A DNA stretch of 64,000 nt from Sphingobium sp. OAS761 (GTDB lineage: Bacteria; Pseudomonadota; Alphaproteobacteria; Sphingomonadales; Sphingomonadaceae): contig NZ_JALJVY010000002.1 of NCBI RefSeq assembly GCF_024168485.1, forward strand, positions 62,001-126,000, written 5' to 3'. Position numbers and translations under genes: made by a program. The notes below the pieces were generated by a model. It was not told the origin of the DNA. It saw only the letters and a program-made list of their open reading frames with translations, and made no database searches. Positions 18,360-27,369 of the stretch are shown piece after piece; position 1 is the stretch's first letter, and each line of letters starts with the position of its first letter.

Positions 18360-18910
18360 CCAAGTTCACCGTCAACGACCGTCCGGTGCACTATCGCATG
18401 GACCCGGAAACGCCCCTGCTCTGGGCGCTGCGCGATGCTTCCAACCTGACAGGCACCAAATATGGTTGCGGCACCGGCGACTGCGGCGCCTGCACCGTCG
18501 ACATCGACGGGGAAGCCGTGCGGTCCTGTCAGGTGACCATCGGCAAGACCGAAGGCCGCTTCGTTACCACGATCGAGGCATTGTCGCCCGATCGCGGTCA
18601 TCCCGTGCAACAGGCGTTCGCGGCGGAGAATGTCTCGCAATGCGGCTATTGCATTCCCGGCATGATCATGGCCGCGTCCGTTCTGCTGAAACGCGTCAGC
18701 GACCCCAGCGACGAAGTCATCGACGCGGCGATCACCAACATCTGTCGCTGCGGCATCTATCCCCGGCTGCGCGGGGCGATCAGGCGCGCCGGCCGGATCA
18801 TGCGCGGTGAGGAACAGGTGGCCGCCGCGCCGCCGCCCGGCATCACGCCGGAAGATGCCGCACGCAGCGTGCCGGCGCTGGGCAACCCCGCGCCTCAGCC
18901 GAAGCGGTAG
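18356..18910 (+). CDS. (2Fe-2S)-binding subunit of a molybdenum hydroxylase, without partner
   Basis: Small electron-transfer subunit of the xanthine dehydrogenase/isoquinoline 1-oxidoreductase family. It has 184 residues and starts at a GTG overlapping the previous stop. The plant-ferredoxin cluster uses Cys38, Cys43, Cys46 and Cys58. The second cluster uses Cys96, Cys99, Cys130 and Cys132 (CGYC ... CRC). The molybdopterin-binding large subunit that should follow is absent: the next gene is on the opposite strand and overlaps this one tail-to-tail by 16 bp. Either the partner is elsewhere or it was lost. The Pro/Ala-rich C-terminal tail (AAPPPGITPEDAA) is longer than usual. Confidence 0.92.
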   Translation: MTKFTVNDRPVHYRMDPETPLLWALRDASNLTGTKYGCGTGDCGACTVDIDGEAVRSCQVTIGKTEGRFVTTIEALSPDRGHPVQQAFAAENVSQCGYCIPGMIMAASVLLKRVSDPSDEVIDAAITNICRCGIYPRLRGAIRRAGRIMRGEEQVAAAPPPGITPEDAARSVPALGNPAPQPKR

Positions 18911-19704
18911 CCCGACACGGTCCAGCCCATCATCCGGCTGCGATGATCCAGGGTCGCCGGATCGTCTCCGCCCGCACCCAGAGCGACCATCAGCGGCAGC
19001 AGATGCTCCTCGCGCGGGTGGGCAAACCCGGCATGGGGCAGCCTGTCCCAGCCGATGATGCGCTCGGCGCGACGTTGCGGGTCGGCATCCGTGACCGCTG
19101 CCGTCAGCGCTTCGTCCCATGCGGTGGCGGGCACGACCGCCTGCTCACCGCGGACGCGCAGATTATGCACGCTCATGCCAGAACCGACGATCAGGACGCC
19201 CTCGTCGCGCAGCGGCGCCAGCGCGCGTCCGGCAGCCACATGCGCGGCGGGATCCAGATCGCCGCGCAGCGAAAGCTGGGCCAGCGGTATATCCGCTTCG
19301 GGCACCGCCACTTTCATCGGAATGAAAACGCCGTGGTCCCAACCACGGGCGTTTTCCCTGCCCATTTCAAAACCTGCGCCGGCAAGGAGCACCTCCGCCC
19401 GGTGCGCGACATCCGGCGCGCCGGGGGCGGCCCAGCGCAATGCATAGGTGTGGGCGGGAAAACCGTAATAGTCGAACAGCAAAGGCGGACGCGCCCCGTC
19501 GTGCACGGTGAACACCGGTGCTTCCCAATGACCGGATACCAGCAATATGGCGGTCGGCCGCTCCGGCAATCCGGCGACCAGCCCGGCAAGATACTCCTGC
19601 ATCGGATGCCACATCGGATCGCTATGCACCCGGTCGGGATCATCGGGGTCCATGAAAAAGCAGGGACCTCCGCCATGGGGGATGAAGAATGTCGGTTGTT
19701 TCAT
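18895..19704 (-). CDS. Class III extradiol ring-cleavage dioxygenase (DODA/YgiD type)
   Basis: 269 residues of the LigB/4,5-DOPA-dioxygenase superfamily, non-heme iron or zinc dependent. Metal ligands are in FIPHGGG (His10) and SGHWE (His59); VGSGMSVHNLR supplies the conserved His near residue 180. YgiD-like enzymes cleave catechol-type substrates, and the native substrate of the bacterial group is unknown. The gene is convergent with the 2Fe-2S gene (16-bp overlap) and stands alone as a transcription unit. Confidence 0.93.
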   Translation of the reverse strand: MKQPTFFIPHGGGPCFFMDPDDPDRVHSDPMWHPMQEYLAGLVAGLPERPTAILLVSGHWEAPVFTVHDGARPPLLFDYYGFPAHTYALRWAAPGAPDVAHRAEVLLAGAGFEMGRENARGWDHGVFIPMKVAVPEADIPLAQLSLRGDLDPAAHVAAGRALAPLRDEGVLIVGSGMSVHNLRVRGEQAVVPATAWDEALTAAVTDADPQRRAERIIGWDRLPHAGFAHPREEHLLPLMVALGAGGDDPATLDHRSRMMGWTVSGYRFG

Positions 19705-19780
19705 GATCGCAACATCGGTGCCGCGAGACCTTGCGGCAAGACGCGGACACGAAACCTTCCGTTTCCGTGCCGGCCGCCGG

Positions 19781-22348
19781 TCAGGATTCGGCGTTGATCA
19801 TCGGCGCCAGCGCCTGAGCCAGAGTGGCGCCGGAGTAGGGCTTCTTGACCAAGGTGATGTGTTCGAACCGTGGCGGCAGTTCCAGTCCATCGCCGTAGCC
19901 GGTGGCAAACAGGAACGGTATTCCGCGTTCAACAAGCAGGTCCGCGATCGGCAGGCTGGTCTCATGTCCCAGATTGAAGTCGAGCACCGCCAGATCGACG
20001 GGATGGACGGCGATCGCCTCATGCGCGCGGCCGACGCTCGCTGCGGTCATGACATCCGCCCCAAGATCGCGCAACGCATCCTCGCCATCCATGGCGATGA
20101 TCATATTGTCTTCGACCAGCAAGACATTGCGTCCCTTCAGCAGGCCAGGCACGACGGTCGGAGCCGGCTTGGCCCGCTCGCCCGGCGCCGCATCCGGCAG
20201 CACGGAAACGACGTGGCGCGACGGGATGCAGAAATGCGCCTCTATGCCCGCCAACCGGTAATTAATCTCGGCATGTCCATCCAGATCGTAGGGAATCGAA
20301 CGCTCGACGACGGTCGATCCGAAGCCGCGCCGCGTCGGGGCGACAACCGGCGGTCCACCGCTTTCGATCCAGTCGAGCAACAGGCTGCCGTCTTCATCCA
20401 CCCGCCAGTCGATCGCCACGGTGCCGTTATCCGACAAGGCGCCATATTTGGCCGCATTGGTGAGCATTTCATGCACGACGAGCGCCAGCACCGTGAAACA
20501 GCCGGGCGTCAGCAGCACATTGGGGCCGGTCAAGCGCACCTTGTCCCGCCGTTCGCCAAGATAGGCACCGGCCTCGATTTCGATCAGGTCGTGCAGGCGG
20601 GCCGGGCTCCAGCGATCAGCCGTGATCTGGTCATGCGCGCGGGCCAGTGCGTGGATGCGGCTTTCCAGCGTGCCGATAAACTCCTCGACCGATCCCGCAT
20701 TTTCACGGGTCTGCGACAACAGGCCACGGATCAGCGCCAGGATGTTGCGCACGCGGTGGTTGAGTTCAGCGATCAGCAGTTCCTGCTTCTCATGCGCCCT
20801 TTGCCGCTCTGCGTCGGCCGAATCGGACAGGCGAAGGATGACTTCGAGCAGGGCCGTGCGCAACGCCTCCGCCACGCGCAGTTCGGCCGGCGCGAACGGC
20901 AGTGCCCGCCCCTTCACCAGTTCCGACCATTCTTCGAAACTCTTGCGCGGGGTAAGGCGCGGGCCATTGGGGCCATATTCGATATGCTTTTCCTGCTTGC
21001 CGGCCCAGCGCACCGAACGAAGCTGTTCCGCGCGGAAGAGGACGACATAGTCGCGCGGCCGACGCGACAGGGGAATGGCGAGCAGGCCTGACGCGCGGTC
21101 CGCATAAGCGGCAGCCTCGGGCAGGAGATGCGACAGATTGTCCGTAGTATAGACCTGGCTGGCCGCAGCACGATTGAGCATGGTTACGATGGCTGAAAAA
21201 GCCGGTGCGTCCGGTGTCAGGCCCGACAGGGTCATCTGTCCGTCGATGTAAACGCCAACGCCGTCCGCCGGGACGGTGTCGAAGATGATGTCGCCCAGCC
21301 ATCGGGCGTTGGACAGCAGGTCATGATCCTGCGCGACTGCCGACAGCAGGCGGTCCGCCACTTGCCGTGCCTTGCCCTCATAGGCCGCGGTTTCGGCGCG
21401 TTCGCGACCCTCGAGCATCATCGAGAATATCTGTCCGAACAATTCGGCAGCGCTGCGCTGGGCAAAGGTCGGAAGGCGCGGGCCGTAATGATGGCAGGCG
21501 AACAGGCCCCACAACTTGCCTTCGACAATGATCGAAATGGACAGCGACGCCCCGACGCCCATGTTCTTCAGATATTCGACATGTATCGGGGACACGGCGC
21601 GCGTGAGGCACAGGGACATGTCCAGCGCGGCGCCACTGGGATCGAGCGCGGGCAGGACCGGCACCGGTTCCGATTGCACATCGGCGATGATGCGAAAGAT
21701 GTTCCGCATATACAGCGCGCGCGCCTGCGTCGGAATATCCGAGGCCGGATAATGCAGCCCGAAAAAGCTGTCTATGCCCGGACGCAGCGCTTCGGCGACG
21801 ACTTCGCCATCGCCTTCCCCCGCAAAACGATAGACCATCACCCGGTCGAAGCCGGTGAGCGCACGTACCTGTCGGGCGCCATCGCGCAGGAAAGCCGTCA
21901 TGCCCTCTGCCTGGGCAAGCCGCGCGACCATGGACCGCACGGTGCTGCTGGCTTCCATCTCGTCATGGCTGGCGGGTTCCGCCTCCACCACGACATGAGG
22001 GCCGGAAAAATGAACGGCGACATCGAAAGGCGGATAGCCGGGCACCAGCTCGAGCGAGAAAAGCCGTTCCACCGAATCCGGCCCGCGCAGCAAGGTGATC
22101 CGGTTACGCAGCGCATGGATCGCCTCGCCCCCGAATATGTCGGCGACCGGACGGCCCAGCAGGTCCGGAGCGGACACACCGACAAAATCCCGGATATTGG
22201 CCGATGCGCGCGACACCAGCCAGTCGGCAGTCAGCGCGATCAGGAAGCCGAAGGGCTGAACCTTGCCCAGCACATGGATCGGTTCGCGATCACAGTTGGA
22301 CAGATCGACCGCGAAATCCGAAATTTGGTCATGACTGCCGTCAGCCAT
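19781..22348 (-). CDS. bphP: Bacteriophytochrome histidine kinase with fused receiver (PAS-GAF-PHY-HWE-REC)
   Basis: Red/far-red photoreceptor that binds biliverdin. The start is the ATG at 22348 (855 residues), overlapping the heme oxygenase stop. The chromophore cysteine is Cys19 in LSNCDREPIHVLGKVQPFG, upstream of the PAS domain as in bacteriophytochromes. The GAF pocket has the PASDIPTQAR signature, and the PHY domain has the RxxxDYVVLFR tongue region. The kinase is HWE-type: H-box ELNHRVRN, and DWRVDEDGSLLLDWIESGG supplying the WxE motif. A C-terminal receiver (about 740-850) has LLVEDN, the phospho-acceptor Asp in AVLDFNLG, and KKPY. Output would be by phosphotransfer, as no DNA-binding domain is present. 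Confidence 0.96.
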   Translation of the reverse strand: MADGSHDQISDFAVDLSNCDREPIHVLGKVQPFGFLIALTADWLVSRASANIRDFVGVSAPDLLGRPVADIFGGEAIHALRNRITLLRGPDSVERLFSLELVPGYPPFDVAVHFSGPHVVVEAEPASHDEMEASSTVRSMVARLAQAEGMTAFLRDGARQVRALTGFDRVMVYRFAGEGDGEVVAEALRPGIDSFFGLHYPASDIPTQARALYMRNIFRIIADVQSEPVPVLPALDPSGAALDMSLCLTRAVSPIHVEYLKNMGVGASLSISIIVEGKLWGLFACHHYGPRLPTFAQRSAAELFGQIFSMMLEGRERAETAAYEGKARQVADRLLSAVAQDHDLLSNARWLGDIIFDTVPADGVGVYIDGQMTLSGLTPDAPAFSAIVTMLNRAAASQVYTTDNLSHLLPEAAAYADRASGLLAIPLSRRPRDYVVLFRAEQLRSVRWAGKQEKHIEYGPNGPRLTPRKSFEEWSELVKGRALPFAPAELRVAEALRTALLEVILRLSDSADAERQRAHEKQELLIAELNHRVRNILALIRGLLSQTRENAGSVEEFIGTLESRIHALARAHDQITADRWSPARLHDLIEIEAGAYLGERRDKVRLTGPNVLLTPGCFTVLALVVHEMLTNAAKYGALSDNGTVAIDWRVDEDGSLLLDWIESGGPPVVAPTRRGFGSTVVERSIPYDLDGHAEINYRLAGIEAHFCIPSRHVVSVLPDAAPGERAKPAPTVVPGLLKGRNVLLVEDNMIIAMDGEDALRDLGADVMTAASVGRAHEAIAVHPVDLAVLDFNLGHETSLPIADLLVERGIPFLFATGYGDGLELPPRFEHITLVKKPYSGATLAQALAPMINAES

Positions 22349-22877
22349 GGGAAACCCTTTCGTCCCTTGCAGCGCATTCAAACGCCGCGAAGGCTGCCAA
22401 AGCCCCTTCCACCGCGCCGGCCAGCCACGATTCGTCGCCTTTTGCCGCCTCATCGTCGAGCGTTTGCTGAAAGGCGGCCCATTCACCCTTGCCATGCGTG
22501 GCGGAAAGATAGGCATTCGGCAGACCCGGTCCGACCGCACGGTTCAGCACCGCCCCGCCGAGACGGGATCCCTCCAGGGCGTAGAGCATGCCCCAGCGCT
22601 GCGCATCGCCGTCCGGCAGTGACATGGGCAAGGGTGCCGGCAAGGCCGCATCCATTTCCGCGAAGTCTCGTGCGAGCAAAGCCAGGCGCGGCAACATCGG
22701 CCGGGCAACAGGTTCCAATGCGCCTACGGCACGGGCGTGCGCCGTCAGAAATGCGCGGTAGCCGTCGGCAGACCCAAGCGTGAATTCGGCGAAAAGCGAA
22801 TCGACGCGACCATGGCTTTCCATCGTCGCATCGCGCAGCCGCCTGCGCACATGTCCGGCATCGGGGGTTTGATTCAC
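22341..22877 (-). CDS. bphO: Biliverdin-producing heme oxygenase
   Basis: Cleaves heme to biliverdin IX-alpha, the chromophore of the phytochrome encoded next to it. The 178-residue protein has the proximal heme ligand His22 (in MESHGRVD) and the distal-helix YALEGSRLGGAVL, the G-rich signature of BphO-type enzymes. The start is GTG with TAGGA 8 bases upstream. The stop overlaps the bphP start by 8 bp, so the two are translationally coupled and form a dedicated light-sensing operon. Confidence 0.94.
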   Translation of the reverse strand: MNQTPDAGHVRRRLRDATMESHGRVDSLFAEFTLGSADGYRAFLTAHARAVGALEPVARPMLPRLALLARDFAEMDAALPAPLPMSLPDGDAQRWGMLYALEGSRLGGAVLNRAVGPGLPNAYLSATHGKGEWAAFQQTLDDEAAKGDESWLAGAVEGALAAFAAFECAARDERVSHG

Positions 22878-23047
22878 ACGTTAGTCCTAGGATGAGACAC
22901 AGGCCGCTGCACTGATCTGCATCAGCTTTTCCGCGTCACATGATCCTTTCAGGCGCGCGCGATATTATTTTGACGGTAGATCAATATGACTTTTTGTCCA
23001 TAAGCCAAACTTGGAATCTTTCTGTTCGCTGACAAGCAGGTTCAGCC

Positions 23048-23056
23048 TTGCGACAA
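23048..23056 (+). promoter_or_regulatory. TGCGACA-motif site upstream of first rcnB-like gene
   Basis: CTTGCGACAAACC begins at 23047, 65 bp upstream of the gene start. It is one of five similar sites, all intergenic. Confidence 0.4.
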
Positions 23057-23120
23057 ACCGAATGTCATAACGCAGCAACATGGCGGGACGTTTCGTCCCC
23101 GGAGAAGGAAAGTCAGGACC

Positions 23121-24014
23121 ATGTTCAAAAAGATGATGCTGGCGGGTTTGATGGGCGTCACGATGCTGGCCGGTGTGGCGCCGGCCTATGCGCAGGCGCA
23201 GAATTCGGATCGCAACCAGAGTAGTGAACGATTCCAGCGTGGCGAACGCCCCCAGCGTGGTGAGCGCCCCCAGCGCGCCGAGCGGTTCCAGCGTGGCAAC
23301 GATTCACGCGCGGCAGAACGTCCGCGCGCCCAAACCGAAGCGCAGCGCTGGCAGCAACGCGGCGGCGAGCGTCCTGCGGGCCAGATGGCACCGCCTCGCC
23401 CGGATGCACGCTGGCGCGGCGATCCGCAACTGCCCGCCAATCGGCAGGCCGAAAATGCGGCGCGCGAGCGGGCCCAGCAGCGTCAGGGATGGCGCCAGGA
23501 TCAGCGCGCGGACCGGCGGGACTGGCGCAACGACCGGCGCGACAATGTGCAGGACAGGCGCGATGACCGCCGCGACGGGCGCGCGGACCGACGGGACGAC
23601 CGGCGCGATGATCGTCGCTGGACCGACAACAGGGGGTGGAACGAAACCCGCTGGAACAACGGTCGCCGCTATGACGATCGGACCCGCTGGAGCAGCCAGC
23701 GGCGCTGGGACAATGGCTGGCGGCAGGATCGCCGCTACGACTGGCACAGCTATCGCAATCGCTACAGTGACCGGTATCGCGTGGGACGCTATTATGCACC
23801 GCGCGGCTGGGACTATGGCTACCGGCGCTTTTCGGTCGGGATTTTCCTGAACGGCTTGTTGTTCAACAACAACTACTGGATCGACGATCCCTATTCTTAC
23901 CGCCTTCCGCCCGCCTACGGATCGCTGCGCTGGGTGCGCTATTATGACGACGCGCTGCTGGTGGACATTCGCGATGGTTATGTCGTCGATGTGATCCACG
24001 ACTTTTTCTGGTGA
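23121..24014 (+). CDS. RcnB-like exported protein with Arg/Asp-rich repeats
   Basis: 297 residues. A Sec signal peptide (1-25, cleavage after AYA) is followed by about 190 residues of low complexity. First come five copies of an ERxQRG unit (about residues 36-60), then a DRRDDRRDGRADRR-type region. The C-terminal ~50 residues are a RcnB domain (LRWVRYYDDALLVDIRDGYVVDVIHDFFW, given in pieces at about 268-297). E. coli RcnB is a periplasmic factor in nickel/cobalt homeostasis, but no metal ligands stand out here, and the charge pattern suggests binding to an anionic surface. It is followed by a strong terminator. A paralogue lies at 24989-25459. Confidence 0.85.
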   Translation: MFKKMMLAGLMGVTMLAGVAPAYAQAQNSDRNQSSERFQRGERPQRGERPQRAERFQRGNDSRAAERPRAQTEAQRWQQRGGERPAGQMAPPRPDARWRGDPQLPANRQAENAARERAQQRQGWRQDQRADRRDWRNDRRDNVQDRRDDRRDGRADRRDDRRDDRRWTDNRGWNETRWNNGRRYDDRTRWSSQRRWDNGWRQDRRYDWHSYRNRYSDRYRVGRYYAPRGWDYGYRRFSVGIFLNGLLFNNNYWIDDPYSYRLPPAYGSLRWVRYYDDALLVDIRDGYVVDVIHDFFW

Positions 24015-24076
24015 TCCTTGTCCCGGCCTCCGGGTCGGGACCACCCGCTCCCTGAACTGGCCTTCAGGAGCACTGG

Positions 24077-24110
24077 CCCCGGCGCTTCGATGCGCCGGGG
24101 TCTTTTCTTT
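24077..24110 (+). terminator. Intrinsic terminator after first rcnB-like gene
   Basis: A 9-bp perfect stem (CCCCGGCGC at 24077-24085 with 24092-24100), loop TTCGAT, then TCTTTTCTTT. It lies 62 bp after the stop codon. Confidence 0.85.
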
Positions 24111-24139
24111 GTCGGGCCGCCTGTGGCAGGACAGCCTTC

Positions 24140-24817
24140 ATGATCGACTTTCCCGACGATGGTGGCGTGCCTTCTGCGACGCGGGCGCAGATCGGCGATA
24201 TGGTTCGCGCCCGGCTGGATCGCAACCCGATGGTCCGGCGGATCGACACACCGCATCTGGAAATCTACGGCCGGCACGGCTTCCTGAGCAAGGAGGAATG
24301 CCGGGACCTGCGCGCGCTGATCGACGCCAACGCCAAACCGTCGACGCTGTTTTCCGGCAGCGCCAATGCGCAATATCGCACCAGCGACAGCGGCAACCTT
24401 TCGCCCTGGGAGCCTTTGGTCGAAGACATAACCAAGCGCATCTGCGGACTTACCGGCTTGGCCCCGCCCAATGGCGAAACATTGCAGGGACAACGCTACA
24501 CGGAAGGGCAGGAATATAGGGCGCATTGCGACTATTTCCCGGTAGCCGCCGATTATTGGCAAGCGATGCGCGTACAGGGCGGACAACGGACCTGGACAGC
24601 CATGATCTACCTGTCTCCCGTCGAGGCCGGAGGAGAAACGCATTTCCCGCAATGCGAATTCATGGTGCCGCCGGTCGAAGGCATGATTCTGGTCTGGAAC
24701 AATATGGATCGCGATGGCGCGCCCAACCGGTTCAGCCTGCACGCGGCGCGACCGGTCGAACATGGCGTCAAATATGTCGTCACCAAATGGTTTCGCGAAC
24801 GCTCCTGGTCGTCCTGA
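24140..24817 (+). CDS. Prolyl 4-hydroxylase-type 2OG-Fe(II) oxygenase
   Basis: 225-residue oxygenase of the P4H alpha-subunit family, which hydroxylates protein prolines using 2-oxoglutarate, oxygen and Fe(II). The iron ligands are visible as His129-Cys-Asp131 and His201, and Lys211 is placed to bind 2-oxoglutarate. It has no signal peptide, so it acts in the cytoplasm. It lies between two genes for exported RcnB-like proteins but has a terminator before it, so it may be transcribed separately. The ribosome site is weak. The substrate is unknown; bacterial members can modify EF-Tu or other proline-containing proteins (known of the family). Confidence 0.9.
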   Translation: MIDFPDDGGVPSATRAQIGDMVRARLDRNPMVRRIDTPHLEIYGRHGFLSKEECRDLRALIDANAKPSTLFSGSANAQYRTSDSGNLSPWEPLVEDITKRICGLTGLAPPNGETLQGQRYTEGQEYRAHCDYFPVAADYWQAMRVQGGQRTWTAMIYLSPVEAGGETHFPQCEFMVPPVEGMILVWNNMDRDGAPNRFSLHAARPVEHGVKYVVTKWFRERSWSS

Positions 24818-24851
24818 AGGCGCGGCAGCGGGCTCGCACACGGTTACATTC

Positions 24852-24860
24852 TGCGACATA
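24852..24860 (+). promoter_or_regulatory. TGCGACA-motif site upstream of second rcnB-like gene
   Basis: TCTGCGACATAAA, about 130 bp before the start of the second rcnB-like gene. It resembles the site before the first one (23048). Confidence 0.35.
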
Positions 24861-24988
24861 AATGACTGAACTCTGACAGGATCGTTCCCGGCCAGTTCAG
24901 CCAGACGGGTTCATATCTCCTTCTGTTGGCGCCGGACCCATTATCGACATCAAGGGTTCAACCGCCACATGTGAACAGGAGATATGAG

Positions 24989-25459
24989 ATGCGTAAACTG
25001 ATCATCCTGGGCCTGCTGGCAGCCACCGTCGCTCCAAGCGTCGCGTCGGCCCAGTCCTATGGCGAAGCCCGGCGCAGCGAGCAGCGCGTGCGCGAAGAAC
25101 GCCGCGAACTTCGCCAGGCGCAGCGCTACGGCGATCGGCGCGACGTGCGCGAGCAGCGTCGCGATGTCCGGCATGCCCAGCGCGAAGCGAGGGAAGATTG
25201 GCGCGATTATCGCCGCAGCCACCGCAACGTGTATCGCAGCGGTCGCTGGAATGCGCCGTTCCGCTACACAAGCTGGAATCGCGGTATGACGATGCGCCCT
25301 GCTTATTACAGCTCGCGCTACTATATCGCGGACCCCTACCGCTATCGCCTGCCGCGCGCCGGCGCCAATCTGCGCTGGGTCCGGCATTATAACGACGTGC
25401 TGCTGGTCAACGTGCGGACCGGCCGCGTGGTGGACGTGCACCGGGGCTTCTTCTGGTAA
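24989..25459 (+). CDS. RcnB-like exported protein, shorter paralogue
   Basis: 156 residues starting at the ATG at 24989 (AACAGGAGAT upstream). Signal peptide 1-22 (SVASA then Q). The mature part begins with an Arg/Glu-rich stretch of REERRELRQ and REQRRDVRHAQ repeats. It ends in the same RcnB-type domain as the 23121-24014 protein (RWVRHYNDVLLVNVRTGRVVDV, then HRGFFW). The shared C-terminal end and different N-terminal repeats suggest ancient duplication with repeat turnover. An intrinsic terminator follows. Confidence 0.87.
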   Translation: MRKLIILGLLAATVAPSVASAQSYGEARRSEQRVREERRELRQAQRYGDRRDVREQRRDVRHAQREAREDWRDYRRSHRNVYRSGRWNAPFRYTSWNRGMTMRPAYYSSRYYIADPYRYRLPRAGANLRWVRHYNDVLLVNVRTGRVVDVHRGFFW

Positions 25460-25480
25460 GCTGCACCCCTTCTGACGAAA

Positions 25481-25512
25481 AAGGCTCCGGTCTCGCGACC
25501 GGGGCCTTTTTT
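25481..25512 (+). terminator. Intrinsic terminator after second rcnB-like gene
   Basis: Stem GGCTCCGGTC (25483-25492) with 25497-25506 (one G-U pair), loop TCGC, then six T. It is preceded by an A-run. Confidence 0.88.
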
Positions 25513-25651
25513 AGACCCCGCCCCTTGGCCGCGCCGCCCGTTTCCGGGCGCACGCGGCCGATGACATGCTGAGGGCATATCACCAGTCCGAAAGGGGGGT
25601 GGACCGCATCACCAACGTGTATCTCAGGTGAATGTTCCGTTCCGGGGATGT

Positions 25652-27244
25652 TCAGCCAGCGGTCTCCGCAGCCAGCGCATCGGCGATCAATCGACGGCTG
25701 TTGCCGACACCGTAGAGAGCGATGAAACTGCCCATGCGCGGGCCCTGGTCGGCGCCGAGCAGGGTCTGGTACAGCGCCTTGAACCAGTCGCGAAGCTCGG
25801 CGAAGCCGAAGCTTTCGTCCTTGCCGATCGCATAGACGATATTCTGAATGTCCTCCGCCGAGGCGTCGGCCGGGAGGGCCGCGAGTTCCTCGTCCAAACG
25901 CCGCAACGCCGCCGCTTCGTCAGGGGTGGGCGCGCGGCGACGTAGCGTCGGCGCGACGAAATCCCGATGATAGGCAAGGGCGTGGCCGATCAGCGCATCC
26001 AGTTCAGGATAGGTGTCCGCGCTCGCACCGGGGACATAATTTTGCAGATAGCCCCAAACCTGCTCCCGGCTGGCGTCGCCCATCACGCCGACCAGGTTGA
26101 GCAGCAGACCGAAGGTCACGGGCAATTCCCCCTGCGGCAGCGCTCCGTCATGAATATGGTGGACCGGGTTGCCCAGTTGCTGCTCGATCGCCTGCTTGGG
26201 GTAATTGACGCGAAACTGCCAATATTCGTCGACCGCGCGCGGAATGACGCCCATGTGCAGCTGCTTCGCCTTCTTGGGTTCGCGATAGGCGTAGAAGGCC
26301 AGGCTTTCCTGCGGACCATAGGTCAGCCACTGATCGAGGCTCAGGCCATTGCCCTTGGATTTCGAGATTTTCTCGCCCTTTTCGTCGAGGAACATCTCAT
26401 AATTGAAACCTTCGGGCGGTCGGCCTCCCAAGGCGCGGCAGATTTTCGAAGACTGGGTCACCGAATCGATCAGATCCTTGCCCGCCATTTCGTAATCGAC
26501 GCCCAGGGCATACCAGCGCATCGCCCAGTCGACCTTCCATTGCAGCTTGGCGCCGCCGGACAGGATCGAGTGTTCGATCATTTCTCCGTCGTCCTCGAAC
26601 CGGACGAGACCGGCCTCGGCGTCCAGTACCTGAACGGGAACCTGAAGCACGACCCCGCTCTTGGGGGAAACGGGCAGCACGGGAGAATAGGTTGCCTGCC
26701 GTTCCTTGCGCAAGGTGGGCAACATGATGTCCATGATAGCCCGATAGCGGCGCAAAACCTGACGGAGTGCTTCATCGAAAGCGCCGGCACGATACTGATC
26801 GGTCGCCGACACAAATTCATAATCGAAACCGAAACGGTCCAGGAATGCACGCAGCATCGCATTGTTATGATGCGCGAAACTTTCATATTTTCCGAACGGA
26901 TCGGGCACTTGCGTCAGCGGCTTGCCTAGATGCTCGGCCAGCATCGCCTGGTTGGGCACATTGTCCGGCACCTTGCGCAGCCCGTCCATGTCGTCGCTGA
27001 ACGCAACCAGCCGCGTCGGAATATCCGACAGCGCGTGATAGGCGTTGCGCACCATGGTGGTACGCAGGACCTCGTTGAAAGTGCCGATATGCGGCAAACC
27101 CGAAGGACCGTAGCCGGTTTCGAACAGGATATGGCCCTTGTCCGGGACTGCGCCGGAATAGCGCTTCACTATCTTGCGGGCCTCTTCATAGGGCCAGGCC
27201 TTGGACGCCACAGCGGCGGCGCGAAGAATGTCGGAAACGGTCAT
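25652..27244 (-). CDS. lysK: Class I lysyl-tRNA synthetase
   Basis: Charges tRNA-Lys. This is the class I (Rossmann) form found in most archaea and some Alphaproteobacteria, not the common bacterial class II LysS. The 530-residue protein has the HIGH-like motif PHIGTFNE (about residues 51-58) and the KMSKS-like motif KISKSKGNG. It is probably the organism's only LysRS, since class I and II rarely coexist. AGGGGCG precedes the ATG at a spacing of 9. Confidence 0.97.
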   Translation of the reverse strand: MTVSDILRAAAVASKAWPYEEARKIVKRYSGAVPDKGHILFETGYGPSGLPHIGTFNEVLRTTMVRNAYHALSDIPTRLVAFSDDMDGLRKVPDNVPNQAMLAEHLGKPLTQVPDPFGKYESFAHHNNAMLRAFLDRFGFDYEFVSATDQYRAGAFDEALRQVLRRYRAIMDIMLPTLRKERQATYSPVLPVSPKSGVVLQVPVQVLDAEAGLVRFEDDGEMIEHSILSGGAKLQWKVDWAMRWYALGVDYEMAGKDLIDSVTQSSKICRALGGRPPEGFNYEMFLDEKGEKISKSKGNGLSLDQWLTYGPQESLAFYAYREPKKAKQLHMGVIPRAVDEYWQFRVNYPKQAIEQQLGNPVHHIHDGALPQGELPVTFGLLLNLVGVMGDASREQVWGYLQNYVPGASADTYPELDALIGHALAYHRDFVAPTLRRRAPTPDEAAALRRLDEELAALPADASAEDIQNIVYAIGKDESFGFAELRDWFKALYQTLLGADQGPRMGSFIALYGVGNSRRLIADALAAETAG

Positions 27245-27369
27245 GATGTTTCGCCCCTAACCGCAGGAGGCAGGAAAGAAAACGGATTTGATGACAAATG
27301 CTGCGGGAAATGCCGCGCATTTAGGTTCCGTTAACTCTGATGACCGATAAAAAGCCGTCTGGAGGCCCC

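Noticed and set aside
22980..23060. EcfG general-stress promoter (GGAAC-N16/17-GTT) before the first rcnB-like gene
   Set aside because: GGAAT followed by GGTT is seen, but the -35 has a mismatch at the key position and the spacing is wrong.
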